This document shows positions 1-7,756 of a DNA stretch of 64,000 nt, in pieces. How positions within the stretch are numbered: the stretch's first letter is position 1; each line of letters opens with the position of its first letter. The notes under the pieces are model-generated. The model was given only the letters and a program-made list of their open reading frames with translations, searched no databases and was not told the DNA's origin. This stretch comes from Gordonia sp. SL306 (GTDB lineage: Bacteria; Actinomycetota; Actinomycetes; Mycobacteriales; Mycobacteriaceae): positions 310,001 through 374,000 of the forward strand of contig NZ_CP113063.1 of assembly GCF_026625785.1 (NCBI RefSeq). Reading direction: 5' to 3'. Position numbers and translations under genes: made by a program.

Positions 1-104
1 ACGCGTCATCCGACGGATCGATCCCCCCGACAGACGCAAGACAACCTATGAGAGACCCTAGTCACTCACGGCCAAAAATGAAACGTGTTCTAGTCGCGAT
101 TTTC

Positions 105-124
105 GTGGCGCAACCCGGCGCCAC
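105..124. terminator. Hairpin downstream of the acyl-CoA ligase
   Basis: A perfect 7-bp inverted repeat, GTGGCGC at 105-111 and GCGCCAC at 118-124, closes a 6-nt loop. It lies just beyond the minus-strand stop of the acyl-CoA ligase. No long T-run follows on the minus strand, so it would be an actinobacterial-type terminator lacking a U-tract. Bases 1-104 contain no gene I can support. Confidence 0.45.
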
Positions 125-133
125 GGCTCCCGA

Positions 134-1738
134 TCAGTGGGCCAGGCCGGCGTCCTTGCTTCCGTACGACGCACGCAAGGTCGGCTTGACCACCTTGCCG
201 CCCGCATTGCGGGGCAGGACGTCGACGATCACGATCTCCTTCGGATGCTTGAACCGCGCAAGATTCTCGTTGAGATACGGCTCGAGCTCGGCGAGGGTGA
301 GGTCGTCGGTGCCCTCGGCGAGGACCACGACGGCGACCGGCACCTCTCCCCATTTCTGGTCGGCACGACCGATGACGGCGGCCTCGGCGATCTTCGGGTG
401 ACCGAACAGGGCGTTCTCCACCTCGGCGCAGTAGATGTTCTCTCCACCGGAGATGATCATGTCCTTGGCTCGATCGACGACGTAGAGGAAGCCCTCCTCG
501 TCCTCGCGCACGAGGTCACCCGAGTGGAACCACCCGCCGTGGAACGCATCAGCCGTCCCCTGCGGGTTCTGCCAGTAGCCCTTCATCATGTTCGGGCCGC
601 GGTAGACGATCTCCCCCACCTCTCCACGGGCGACGTCTCGCATCTCCGGGTCGACGACCCGAGCGGTCACCGCCGGAACGACCTTTCCGATCGACCCGAG
701 CTTGCGCAGGGCATCCCGGCCCTCGAGGACGCAGGTTATCGGAGACATCTCGGTCTGACCGAAGACGGCGACGTTGACGGCGTCCGGGAAGGTCTCGTTC
801 ATCGCGTTCAGGACCGTGTCCGAGGCCGGTGCCGCACCCCAGCTGATCACCCGCAGCTTCAGATCCCGCGGTTTGGCCTGCTGCGCAGCGCACACCGCCT
901 GCCATTGGGCGGGCACCAGGAAGATCGAGGTCGTACCCTCACGCTCCAGGGTGTCGAGCATGTCGTTCGGATCGAACGCACCGAGCGGATGGATCACCGA
1001 CAACGCGCCCATGTAGATCAGCGGCGTCATGGCACCGAGGCCCGCGATGTGGAACATCGGTGCCACGCAGGCCCCGATGTCGTCGCGCGAGGTCTGCAAC
1101 GCCTGCAGGCACGTCACCGCCTGCGCCTGCAGATTGGTGTGAGTCAGCATGGCGCCCTTGGGCTTTCCCGTGGTGCCGGACGTGTACATGATGAGCGAGA
1201 CGGTATCTTCCGGTACGTCGATCTCCGGCAGATCGGATGAATCCTCGGCCACCAGCGCCTCGAAATCCAGGTGGGCATCGTTCTCGGTGCCGCCTGCGAC
1301 GACAATCGACTCGATGGCACCGGTCGAGGCGCTGACCGCATCCGCCAACGGGGCCAGCATCGACTCGGTGACGATGAGCTTCGATCCGCTGTCGGTCACG
1401 AGGAACCCGATCTCCGCAGGGCTCATCCGGATGTTGACCGGCACAGGGATCGCGCCGATCAGATTGGCGCCGAGCACCGCCTCGACGTACTCGGTGCGGT
1501 TCAACATGAGGATCAGGATGCGGTCCCCGAACTGCACTCCTCGTCGGCTGAGCGCCGCGGCGAACCCGCGCGCCCGCTCGTCGAGCTCGGCCCACGTGGT
1601 GACCGTGCCCTGGAACTTGAGGGCGGGTCGGTCGGGCGTCATGAAGGCGTGCCGGCGCACCTGGTTGTTCCAGTGGTTGCGGCGTGACCGCAACGGCTCG
1701 GTGGTCAGATCACTGCCGGTATCGATCGCGGCGGTCAT
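134..1738 (-). CDS. Fatty-acid/acyl-CoA ligase (AMP-binding, FadD family)
   Basis: A 534-residue adenylate-forming enzyme that would activate a carboxylic acid to acyl-AMP and then to acyl-CoA in the cytosol. The AMP-binding P-loop reads YTSGTTGKPKGA near residue 185, followed by FGQTE, the adenine-site SGDL region and the C-terminal hinge with DRAKDMIISGGENIY. The lysine of GGKVVK near the C terminus fits the conserved adenylation lysine. An AGGAG-like site sits 7-8 nt before the ATG, which supports this start. It lies 95 bp downstream of an enoyl-CoA hydratase/isomerase gene in the same direction, suggesting a small acid-degradation operon, possibly controlled by the divergent double-TetR regulator. 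Chain length and substrate cannot be read from the sequence. Confidence 0.9.
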   Translation of the reverse strand: MTAAIDTGSDLTTEPLRSRRNHWNNQVRRHAFMTPDRPALKFQGTVTTWAELDERARGFAAALSRRGVQFGDRILILMLNRTEYVEAVLGANLIGAIPVPVNIRMSPAEIGFLVTDSGSKLIVTESMLAPLADAVSASTGAIESIVVAGGTENDAHLDFEALVAEDSSDLPEIDVPEDTVSLIMYTSGTTGKPKGAMLTHTNLQAQAVTCLQALQTSRDDIGACVAPMFHIAGLGAMTPLIYMGALSVIHPLGAFDPNDMLDTLEREGTTSIFLVPAQWQAVCAAQQAKPRDLKLRVISWGAAPASDTVLNAMNETFPDAVNVAVFGQTEMSPITCVLEGRDALRKLGSIGKVVPAVTARVVDPEMRDVARGEVGEIVYRGPNMMKGYWQNPQGTADAFHGGWFHSGDLVREDEEGFLYVVDRAKDMIISGGENIYCAEVENALFGHPKIAEAAVIGRADQKWGEVPVAVVVLAEGTDDLTLAELEPYLNENLARFKHPKEIVIVDVLPRNAGGKVVKPTLRASYGSKDAGLAH

Positions 1739-1833
1739 GGGTGTCTCCTGTCCTGTGACGCTGTGACGGTCACGGTTTCGGGTCGGGTGTGGTCGGTCGA
1801 AGTGGTCCGGCAGACACCGCCGAAGGACGCCGA

Positions 1834-2640
1834 TCAGCGCTTGGTGCCGGCGAACGCCGCCATCGCCGCCTGGAACTCGGCGGATTGCAACAGGGTCGTC
1901 TGGCCCTCGAGCTCGCGGTCGAGCGCCTTGTCGAAATCGGCCATCGAGTGGGCATCGAGCGCCGCCTTGGTCAGTCGCAGTGCACTCGCCGACGACGCCG
2001 CCAGCTTTGTCACCGCCGCGCCAACCGTTGCGTCGAGCGCCGCCCTGTCGGCGACCACCTTCGTGATCAGACCGGCGTCGAATGCCTCTGCGGCGGGGAG
2101 CTTCTCACCGAGCAGAGCCATCGCGTTGGCCCTGGCGCGCCCCACCGCCGCCGTCACCGACATGGAGGCACCGCCGTCGGGCATCAGACCGATGTTGATG
2201 AAGGCCAGCAGGAAGTACGAGCGTTCGGTCGCGTAGATCAGGTCGGCGGCCAATGCCAGCGAGGCTCCGATTCCGGCGGCCGGGCCGTCCACGACGGCGA
2301 CGACGGGCACCCCCACCCGGCGAACCGCGCGCGCAAGATCCGACCCGGACGAGATGACGCCACGTGCCTGCGTCGCGTCGAGACCACCACCCGGCCCCCC
2401 GGCCGCGTCGGCGATGTCGATGACGTCGGCACCGGTACTGAAACTCCCACCGACGCCCTCGATCACCACGACACGAACATCCTCACGCGTCGACCACTCG
2501 TCGAACGCGTCGATGATGGTGCGACTCGCCGCCCCGTTCAGCGCATTCATCCGATGCGGCCGGTCGATCTCGATCCGGGCCACCCCTCGGTCATCCACAC
2601 TGACCCGGACCTCGTCCGCACCGGCCGCATTGTCGCTCAC
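1834..2640 (-). CDS. Enoyl-CoA hydratase/isomerase family protein
   Basis: A crotonase-fold protein of about 268 residues. The longer frame to 2697 is possible, but the GTG at 2640 is preceded by a purine-rich GAGGGGCGAGG and fits the family N terminus. The oxyanion-hole segments (STGADV near residue 70 and GPAAGIGAS near 115) are present. At the two positions where classical hydratases carry catalytic glutamates, alignment by eye gives Ser (GIGASLALA) and Phe (AFINIG), and a GLMPDGG segment carries an Asp as in PaaG/isomerase-type members. It may therefore be an isomerase or another crotonase rather than a classic hydratase. It is transcribed toward the acyl-CoA ligase and divergently from the TetR gene, consistent with a shared acyl-CoA degradation role. 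Confidence 0.8.
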   Translation of the reverse strand: MSDNAAGADEVRVSVDDRGVARIEIDRPHRMNALNGAASRTIIDAFDEWSTREDVRVVVIEGVGGSFSTGADVIDIADAAGGPGGGLDATQARGVISSGSDLARAVRRVGVPVVAVVDGPAAGIGASLALAADLIYATERSYFLLAFINIGLMPDGGASMSVTAAVGRARANAMALLGEKLPAAEAFDAGLITKVVADRAALDATVGAAVTKLAASSASALRLTKAALDAHSMADFDKALDRELEGQTTLLQSAEFQAAMAAFAGTKR

Positions 2641-2795
2641 GCTGCCTCGCCCCTCACTCGTTCCCGATACCGACCCCTCGGGCCGTCCGCCGACCACACT
2701 ACTACCACGGTGCGATCCAGATCACGAGAATACTCATTAACTTATCAATGCGGAAGGGGCCGTTTTACTGGTATTTCTAGCTTCAGAGTGCGAAC

Positions 2796-2834
2796 CGATG
2801 TGGTGAACATCGACTCCGACTATGCTCGCACGAC
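2796..2834 (+). promoter_or_regulatory. Putative TetR operator and leaderless promoter
   Basis: CGATGT-GGTGA-ACATCG at 2796-2812 is a perfect 6-5-6 inverted repeat in the divergent gap. TATGCT at 2821-2826 resembles a -10 box and ends 8 nt before the ATG at 2835, so the transcript would be leaderless or nearly so. The palindrome overlaps the expected -35 position, which fits autorepression by the downstream TetR protein. The gap also has an AT-rich stretch near 2735-2780 that could hold the hydratase promoter. Confidence 0.5.
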
Positions 2835-4085
2835 ATGACCGCCCAGCCGACGCCACCGGCGACACCGCAGACCGACCGCGCGCGCCGTCGCCGACCGGCC
2901 GACCGACGCGACGTCATCCTGCGGTCCGCGGCCAAGGCCTTCAGCGCGAACGGCTACCACGCGGTTCGACTCGACGACATCGCCGACTCCGCTGGGGTCT
3001 CCGCACCGGCGCTGTATCGGCATTTCCCGAACAAATACGCGCTCTTCGCGGAGACCGCGCGCAAGCTCGCCGATGCGCTCGCCGACGCCACCGGATCGAT
3101 CCCGCACGACCCGGATCATCCCGAGATCGAACTGCGTGGGCTGCTCGCGGCGCTCACCGGGGCGTCGATCGACAACCGCCGCACCGGCGGTCTCTACCAC
3201 TGGGAGGCCGATTATCTCCATACCGACGACGCGCGATATGTGCGGGACATCGTCATCGCCCAGCATCGACGGATCCGTGCCGCACTTCGTCGGGCGCGGC
3301 CTCGCCTCGACGCCGAGTCCGCCGATCTGATCACTGCGGCGATGACGAGTGTCGTCGCCAGCCCGGCGACCCACCGTGCGGCCTTGCCGGCGCGCCAGAT
3401 CAGCGATCTGATCACCGGGGCGGCCATGTCACTGAGCGATGCCGATCTGCCCAACCGATCCGGAGCCGACACCGGCCCTCCGCCGACCGGGCTGTCGCCG
3501 ACGTCCAAACGCGAGGTGCTCCTCACCGAGGCGATGAAACTCTTCGCGGCACAGAGCTTTCGCGAGGTGACCATCGACGACATCGCACGTGCGGCCGACC
3601 TGCCGTCGTCCGGGGTCTATCGGCATTTCGAGAGCAAGGCGGCCATCCTGCAGGCCGCGTTCTGGCGCACTTCCGATCGCGTCACCGCCTTGATCGCCGA
3701 CGCGCTGTCGTCGTCGAGTACACCCAGGGAGGCCATCGTCGCCCTGGTGACCCGGTACGTCGATCTGTGCTGCACCAACACCGCGATGTTGTCGGTATAT
3801 GTCTCCGAGATCGGCAACGTGGCCCCCGCCCAGCGGACCGAATTACGCAATCAACAACGCATCAACGTCGAAGAATGGGCTGCGTGGCTCACCCGGGAGC
3901 GGCCCGAGCTCACCGCCGTCGCGGCCCGATTCCTCGTCCAGGCCGCGCTCAACGTCACCATCGATCTGACTCGTCTGAACCGCAGGCCGACGCCCGAGCG
4001 GATCTCCGCGCTGGGACTCCGACTGCTGCTCGGTAGTGAGGATTCGGTGGGTGCGGAGTCAGACGGTGTCGAGGTCGGAGAGTAG
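2835..4085 (+). CDS. Tandem double-TetR transcriptional regulator
   Basis: A 416-residue protein, about twice the usual TetR length. It contains two complete TetR helix-turn-helix modules: the first near residues 25-70 (DDIADSAGVSAPALYRHF) and the second near residues 222-268 (DDIARAADLPSSGVYRHF). Each is followed by a helical ligand-domain-like segment, so this is an internal fusion or duplication rather than read-through. No frame break lies between the halves. The start ATG sits 8 nt after a TATGCT -10-like box with no ribosome site, consistent with leaderless translation. It is divergent from the crotonase and acyl-CoA ligase genes and probably represses them in response to an acyl-CoA or acid; that role is inferred. 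Its 3' end overlaps the convergent Mce-associated gene by 27 bp. Confidence 0.88.
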   Translation: MTAQPTPPATPQTDRARRRRPADRRDVILRSAAKAFSANGYHAVRLDDIADSAGVSAPALYRHFPNKYALFAETARKLADALADATGSIPHDPDHPEIELRGLLAALTGASIDNRRTGGLYHWEADYLHTDDARYVRDIVIAQHRRIRAALRRARPRLDAESADLITAAMTSVVASPATHRAALPARQISDLITGAAMSLSDADLPNRSGADTGPPPTGLSPTSKREVLLTEAMKLFAAQSFREVTIDDIARAADLPSSGVYRHFESKAAILQAAFWRTSDRVTALIADALSSSSTPREAIVALVTRYVDLCCTNTAMLSVYVSEIGNVAPAQRTELRNQQRINVEEWAAWLTRERPELTAVAARFLVQAALNVTIDLTRLNRRPTPERISALGLRLLLGSEDSVGAESDGVEVGE

Positions 4086-4901
4086 CCACCGACCGTCCCG
4101 CCGTTCCAAGGTCACCTTGACCCTGGACTGGTACGGGATCCCCTCGGGCACTTCCGCACTCACCTGCGGCGAGGTCACCGTCTGGTCCAGGGTCACCAGG
4201 ACCACGGCCTTGCCGTGCGAGATAGATTGCAGCCCCGCCTCTTTGGAGGCTGCACGGGAAGTCCCCCGGGCGGCGGCGTTGCCGCGACGGGCATCTTGGG
4301 ACGAGGTGATGTACGACTTGGCGAACTCTGCCGTGGCAATGTCGTGAATCCGCCGGTCGAGGTCCCCGTAGTTCGCCGGGTCGTAGGTGGCCACCGCTGC
4401 CGCATAACGCCTCGCCGAATCCATCGCGTCCTGACGAACCACCTCCGACGGACCGCTCGCATCCGCGCGTCGGTCGGCCTGGTGCGCCGCATACGCAAAG
4501 TAGGCCGTGGTCGCGGCCAGCACGACCACCAACACCGACAAGCCGACGACCAGGACGCGTGATCGCCGGGACATCGTCGTGGGCCGAGGTCGGTCCATCA
4601 CGCGGCCGGGCGTCCGGTCGGCCGCCGCCCCGCCGGAACCGTCCCCCTCGTCCGCTGCCGCGTCCGGCGAGCCATTCGCGCTCGAGCCGTCCGCGGTCTG
4701 CCGACCCCGCCGCCGTGATTCACGCTCCGCCTTCTGCCGGGCCTCCTCCCGAAGACGTTCCCGGTTGGTGCGATTGACGGCCAGGAAGTCGTCGCCGTCG
4801 AGTGGGGTCACCTCGCCCGGATCACGGGCGTCGTCACGAGGTGGGCCGATCACCGCGTCGGCGTCGCTCTCGGCCGCGTTCGGCCGCTGGGACTTGGGCA
4901 T
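4059..4901 (-). CDS. Mce-associated membrane protein-like protein
   Basis: A 280-residue protein with a long charged, low-complexity cytosolic N terminus (about residues 1-112, rich in Glu, Arg, Asp and Gly), one membrane-spanning helix near residues 114-136 (VLVVGLSVLVVVLAATTAYF), and a small C-terminal extracytoplasmic domain of the kind seen in Mce-associated (Mas) proteins, an NTF2/VirB8-like fold. No mce genes are in the window, so it is probably an orphan accessory or general cell-envelope protein. The 3' end overlaps the convergent TetR gene by 27 bp. The family assignment rests on domain layout and on motifs such as SARRYAAAVATYDPANY and RDGRWLLSDLDTV. Confidence 0.7.
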   Translation of the reverse strand: MPKSQRPNAAESDADAVIGPPRDDARDPGEVTPLDGDDFLAVNRTNRERLREEARQKAERESRRRGRQTADGSSANGSPDAAADEGDGSGGAAADRTPGRVMDRPRPTTMSRRSRVLVVGLSVLVVVLAATTAYFAYAAHQADRRADASGPSEVVRQDAMDSARRYAAAVATYDPANYGDLDRRIHDIATAEFAKSYITSSQDARRGNAAARGTSRAASKEAGLQSISHGKAVVLVTLDQTVTSPQVSAEVPEGIPYQSRVKVTLERRDGRWLLSDLDTV

Positions 4902-5039
4902 GCGACCAATGTAGCGACTCGATTCGGCGCTCCGGTCGCGCCTATCAGATATATGTGCGCTACCTTGAGGGTCAGCACAGAACTGAGAACCCGGGTTCGG
5001 CTCCGAGGATCCTCACTCGGCGCGGTCCCATCGACCGGC

Positions 5040-5045
5040 TACGGT
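5040..5045 (+). promoter_or_regulatory. -10-like box for a leaderless GntR-type gene
   Basis: TACGGT matches the actinobacterial TANNNT -10 pattern and lies 7 nt upstream of the ATG at 5053, the spacing expected for transcription starting on the start codon. This supports ATG 5053 over the in-frame GTG at 5044, which overlaps the box. Confidence 0.45.
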
Positions 5046-5052
5046 GGCACCA

Positions 5053-5781
5053 ATGAGACCCAGCGCGACATCCTCGCAGAGCCCTGCGGGCGCCGAGCGT
5101 TCCGCGCCCGCGCAACGCCTGCGACGTCGACCGCAGCTGTCCGAAGAGGTGGCCACCCACCTCCGGGAACAGATCATGACGGCCGCCATCCGCCCGGGCG
5201 ATTACGTCCGGATGGACGAGACGGCGGAACGTCTCGGCGTGAGTGTGACCCCCGTCCGCGAGGCCCTGCTGACATTGCGCGGTGAGGGCATGGTGAACCT
5301 CGCGCCGCACCGCGGCTACATCGTTGCCGAACTCAGCCGGACCGACGTCGACGATCTCTTCTGGCTGCAGGGTGAGATCGCCGTCAAGCTCGCACTGCGT
5401 ACCGCCGACGCGATCACGACGGAACAGATCGCCGACCTGGAGCGTCACAACCAACAGCTCCGCGACGCACTGGAACTCGGCGACGGCGAGCAGGTGGCGC
5501 TCGCCGAGTTCGAGTTCCACCGGGCGCACAACCTGGTGGCCGCCGGCGGGAAGCTCGCCTGGTTCCTCCTGAGCGCGACCCGCTACACGCCGTCACAGCT
5601 GTATGCCACCGATCCCGAGTGGGGCAAGGTGGCCGTCGATTCGCACGCGAAACTCATCGAGGCCTACCGCGTCGGCGATCACGACCAGATCGTCGAGCAG
5701 ACACGCCGCCAATTCACCGACGGCGCAACCAGGCTCACCCGGCACCTGGAGACGACCGGGATCTGGGACGACCAGCACTAG
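5053..5781 (+). CDS. GntR-family regulator, FadR/FCD type
   Basis: A cytosolic DNA-binding protein of about 242 residues. The winged helix near residues 30-90 carries the GntR signature (MDETAERLGVSVTPVREALL followed by LRGEGMV). The C terminal part is the all-helical FCD effector domain, with a DVDDLFWLQGEIAVKLA helix and His and Asp residues (such as FHRAHN) of the type that bind a metal and a carboxylate ligand. Such regulators usually respond to organic acids or acyl-CoA; the ligand here is unknown. Its neighbours are a Mce-associated gene and a convergent PPOX-fold gene, neither of which identifies a target. A strong hairpin follows the stop. Confidence 0.87.
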   Translation: MRPSATSSQSPAGAERSAPAQRLRRRPQLSEEVATHLREQIMTAAIRPGDYVRMDETAERLGVSVTPVREALLTLRGEGMVNLAPHRGYIVAELSRTDVDDLFWLQGEIAVKLALRTADAITTEQIADLERHNQQLRDALELGDGEQVALAEFEFHRAHNLVAAGGKLAWFLLSATRYTPSQLYATDPEWGKVAVDSHAKLIEAYRVGDHDQIVEQTRRQFTDGATRLTRHLETTGIWDDQH

Positions 5782-5843
5782 ACTCGCCGGTCACACCGGG
5801 CCACCGCCATGCATCGCTTCGGGTCGGGTAGGGTTGATTCGTG

Positions 5844-5900
5844 GCGCCGCCCAGGGCGGGGCTGGTCACCCCCGACGACCAGCTCCGCCCTGGGCGGCGC
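5844..5900. terminator. Very strong bidirectional hairpin between convergent genes
   Basis: Two 24-nt arms (5844-5867 and 5877-5900) pair with only one non-Watson-Crick position around a 9-nt loop. The element lies centrally between the stops of the convergent GntR and PPOX genes. There is no T-run on either side. The stem is unusually long and G+C-rich for a simple terminator but is well placed to stop transcription from both directions. Confidence 0.75.
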
Positions 5901-5924
5901 TGATACGTTCCGGGACCTCGACGG

Positions 5925-6350
5925 TCACAGACTGCCGAGGTCAGACGACACCCATTGCTGGGGTCGCAACACCACCTTGGTCTGGGCACCGTGGTTCTCC
6001 CATGCGAAGTCGACGTACCCCGCGACCTTCTCGGCAGGCAGATAACGGGCCGCCATCTCGGTGAGTTGCTCGCGCGTCCCGTCCGTGTAGCTCTCGATGT
6101 CTCCCGAGACCGACACGTACCGGATCGTCGGTTCCAGTGTCTCGACCATGAGGCTGCAGCGGCCGGCTTCCCGGATGAGCGCAAGCTTGCGCGATGACGT
6201 CCCGGTGAGGAACCACACAGATCCCCCGGGCGCGTACTGGTACCAGATCGGCACCACGAGAGGTGCGCGGTCGGGACCCGCCTCGGCGGCCAGGGCGGCG
6301 ATATTGGGCTCGGCCAGGAACAATTCTCGTTCTGATGTGGTGAGTGCCAT
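5925..6350 (-). CDS. Pyridoxamine 5'-phosphate oxidase-fold protein
   Basis: A single-domain split-barrel protein of 141 residues, probably cytosolic, resembling the actinobacterial PPOX families that bind FMN, F420 or heme. The opening helix and strand pattern (LTTSERELFLAEPNIAALA, then PLVVPIWYQY and GSVWFLTGTSSRKLALI) matches the family's flavin-binding barrel. The cofactor cannot be assigned from sequence alone. The gene ends close to a strong hairpin shared with the convergent GntR gene, and tRNA-Asn lies 73 bp upstream on the same strand. No pathway partner adjoins it. Confidence 0.75.
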   Translation of the reverse strand: MALTTSERELFLAEPNIAALAAEAGPDRAPLVVPIWYQYAPGGSVWFLTGTSSRKLALIREAGRCSLMVETLEPTIRYVSVSGDIESYTDGTREQLTEMAARYLPAEKVAGYVDFAWENHGAQTKVVLRPQQWVSSDLGSL

Positions 6351-6423
6351 GGCGCCACGGTAGGCCGCGGCAACGACAAGAACGCCCGCCCCGGCATTGC
6401 TGCAGGTGACGGGCGTTCTGTTG

Positions 6424-6496
6424 CTCCCCCAACTGGACTCGAACCAGTAACCGTTCGATTAACAGTCGAATGCTCTGCCAATTGAGCTATGGGGGA
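6424..6496 (-). tRNA. tRNA-Asn (anticodon GTT)
   Basis: Read on the minus strand, the acceptor stem TCCCCCA pairs with TGGGGGA, with G as discriminator base. The D arm (AGCTCAATTGGCAGAGC), the anticodon arm with loop CTGTTAA (anticodon GTT) and the T arm (GGTTCGAGTCC) are all intact. No CCA is encoded. It is 73 nt long. Confidence 0.96.
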
Positions 6497-6520
6497 TTGT
6501 GCTCGAACCGAGTGCTGACT

Positions 6521-6906
6521 TTAGCGCATGGATACTCCCGACAACAAAACGCCTGCATCGGTACCGGCGGTGCGGCAGTGCGCATCATTCTTGGCGAGCT
6601 CGTCGGAGGACTGCTTATTCTCCTCGACCGCAGCCCGGACCGGCGACAGCTGGACATCGGCATCGAGAAGCGGGAGCGCCGACTCCACCGCGAAGCTCTC
6701 GAGCAGCTGACGAAGGCCGAACAATTGGACGATGTCCTGCGGCGACCACTGTGTCACCCTGGTGCGCCGGCGCGGCTGATGCTCGACAAGGCCCTGCTGC
6801 GCGAGCAACCGCAACGCCTCGCGCACCGGGCACGACTGATCCCCAGGTCGGCACACAGGTTCTCGTCGACGATCTCCTCCCCCGGCTTCAACTGCCGGAC
6901 AGGATG
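6521..6906 (-). pseudogene. Decayed GntR/FCD regulator remnant
   Basis: Read on the minus strand, one frame carries a GntR winged-helix start (VRQLKPGEEIVDENLCADLG, about 6900-6840) and the next frame continues it (PVREALRLLAQQGLVEH from about 6829). One missing C near 6829-6833 would join the two. The FCD domain then ends after about 60 residues, far short of the usual 120-150, only 25 bp from tRNA-Asn. A frameshift plus truncation argues for a true pseudogene rather than a sequencing error. No clear start codon precedes the conserved part. It sits between two tRNA genes, a common site of insertion and deletion. Confidence 0.7.
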
Positions 6907-7118
6907 GCGCCCCGATGCGGTGCCCGGCGACGTCCACGAGGCTTTCCGGCCGGGAGCTGTCCCCATTCGCCCCACCGGCCCCGGCCATGCGCTCCTCGCC
7001 CTGTCGATGTCTGATCTCTCGCTGGCTTCTGGTCTCTCGCAGTCCAACGGCTCCGCGCCCCGAACCGCCGCGATGGCCCGCACGGATGGCGACGCAGGAG
7101 GCCGTCTCGGGCGTGCGG

Positions 7119-7124
7119 TAATGT
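7119..7124 (+). promoter_or_regulatory. Possible -10 box for tRNA-Met
   Basis: TAATGT fits TANNNT and lies 25 bp before the mature 5' end of the tRNA, leaving a short leader for RNase P. No convincing -35 hexamer is visible. Confidence 0.35.
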
Positions 7125-7149
7125 GCACCGGCGGGTACGCCGTTACCCA

Positions 7150-7223
7150 GGGGCGGTAGCTCAGTCGGTTAGAGCCGCGGACTCATAATCCGCTGGTCGT
7201 GGGTTCGAGCCCCACCCGCCCCA
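7150..7223 (+). tRNA. tRNA-Met, probably elongator (anticodon CAT)
   Basis: The acceptor stem GGGGCGG pairs with CCGCCCC and the discriminator is A. The D arm contains AGCTCAGTCGGTTAGAGC, the anticodon stem GCGGA/TCCGC encloses CTCATAA (anticodon CAT), and the T arm has GGTTCGAGCC. The paired first acceptor base pair excludes an initiator tRNA. A CAT anticodon could also be lysidine-modified tRNA-Ile2, which cannot be excluded by eye. No CCA is encoded. Confidence 0.9.
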
Positions 7224-7317
7224 CTCCCCCGGTTCGACCGGTCGCCGCCGTCCGACCTCGAGCTCACGTCACCTTTCCGACGCTGCTGTCGGCGGAGGAT
7301 GGACAATCAGTGCGGGA

Positions 7318-7421
7318 GAACATAGTTCGTCGCACTAAGATTCAGCGGTACCCCACAGCAGCAGCGGCGGATTGTTCGGCAACACCTGGAATCGAAACTC
7401 GTTGCAATGGAACATAGTTCG
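7318..7421. repeat. Duplicated GAACATAGTTCG element
   Basis: The 12-mer GAACATAGTTCG occurs at 7318-7329 and 7410-7421, starts 92 bp apart in the same orientation. Each copy contains the palindrome GAAC-ATA-GTTC, and each is followed within 10 nt by CTAA (CACTAAG, TGCTAAC), so the repeated unit is about 22 bp with mismatches. Two identical palindromes could form a looped operator or flank a lost insertion. Confidence 0.6.
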
Positions 7422-7665
7422 CGGTGCTAACCGAATTTCCGACGCGGGATTAGCGATCGCTCGGTCGCCCCGGGGGACCTGCTCAACATGCACAGGCGCC
7501 TCACCTGTCACCACTGGCACCACGAATGCAGCTGCACGGCAGTGAAATACAACGCCCATTGAGTCCCGACGGATTGGTTCGTTCGACTTGGCAACCGGCA
7601 CAACGAGACCGCCACTCGGCCAATGAGATGAATTCACACCTCGGATGGGGTACATCGCGGTATCG

Positions 7666-7694
7666 TTTCGACATCATCTCGACGTGATTTCGAC
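7666..7694 (+). repeat. Three TCGAC motifs at exact 11-bp spacing
   Basis: TCGAC begins at 7668, 7679 and 7690, each preceded by T or C and T. The exact 11-bp period puts all three on one face of the helix. The array lies 63 bp before the cutinase-family start and may be a regulator binding site. Confidence 0.45.
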
Positions 7695-7756
7695 GCAGCG
7701 CCCGTTCATCGCCACTCACAGAGCATCCGTTCCCCACACCCCCGGCGGAGCCCCCG

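Larger units (their letters stand above)
7224..7756. other. 533-bp gap with repeats and no supported gene
   Basis: The gap between tRNA-Met and the cutinase-family gene has several short open frames but none with a recognisable motif or ribosome site. It is locally poorer in G+C than the genes. It contains a duplicated GAACATAGTTC palindrome and a triple TCGAC array, listed separately, so it is more likely regulatory or a decayed insertion than coding. Confidence 0.6.

Noticed and set aside
7318..7421. GAACATAGTTC copies as LexA/SOS boxes
   Set aside because: The actinobacterial LexA box has half-sites GAAC and GTTC 4 bp apart; here the spacing is 3 bp, so it does not fit.
7335..7655. 106-codon minus-strand frame in the 7.2-7.75 kb gap
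   Set aside because: No recognisable motif, no ribosome site, and amino-acid composition typical of non-coding sequence.
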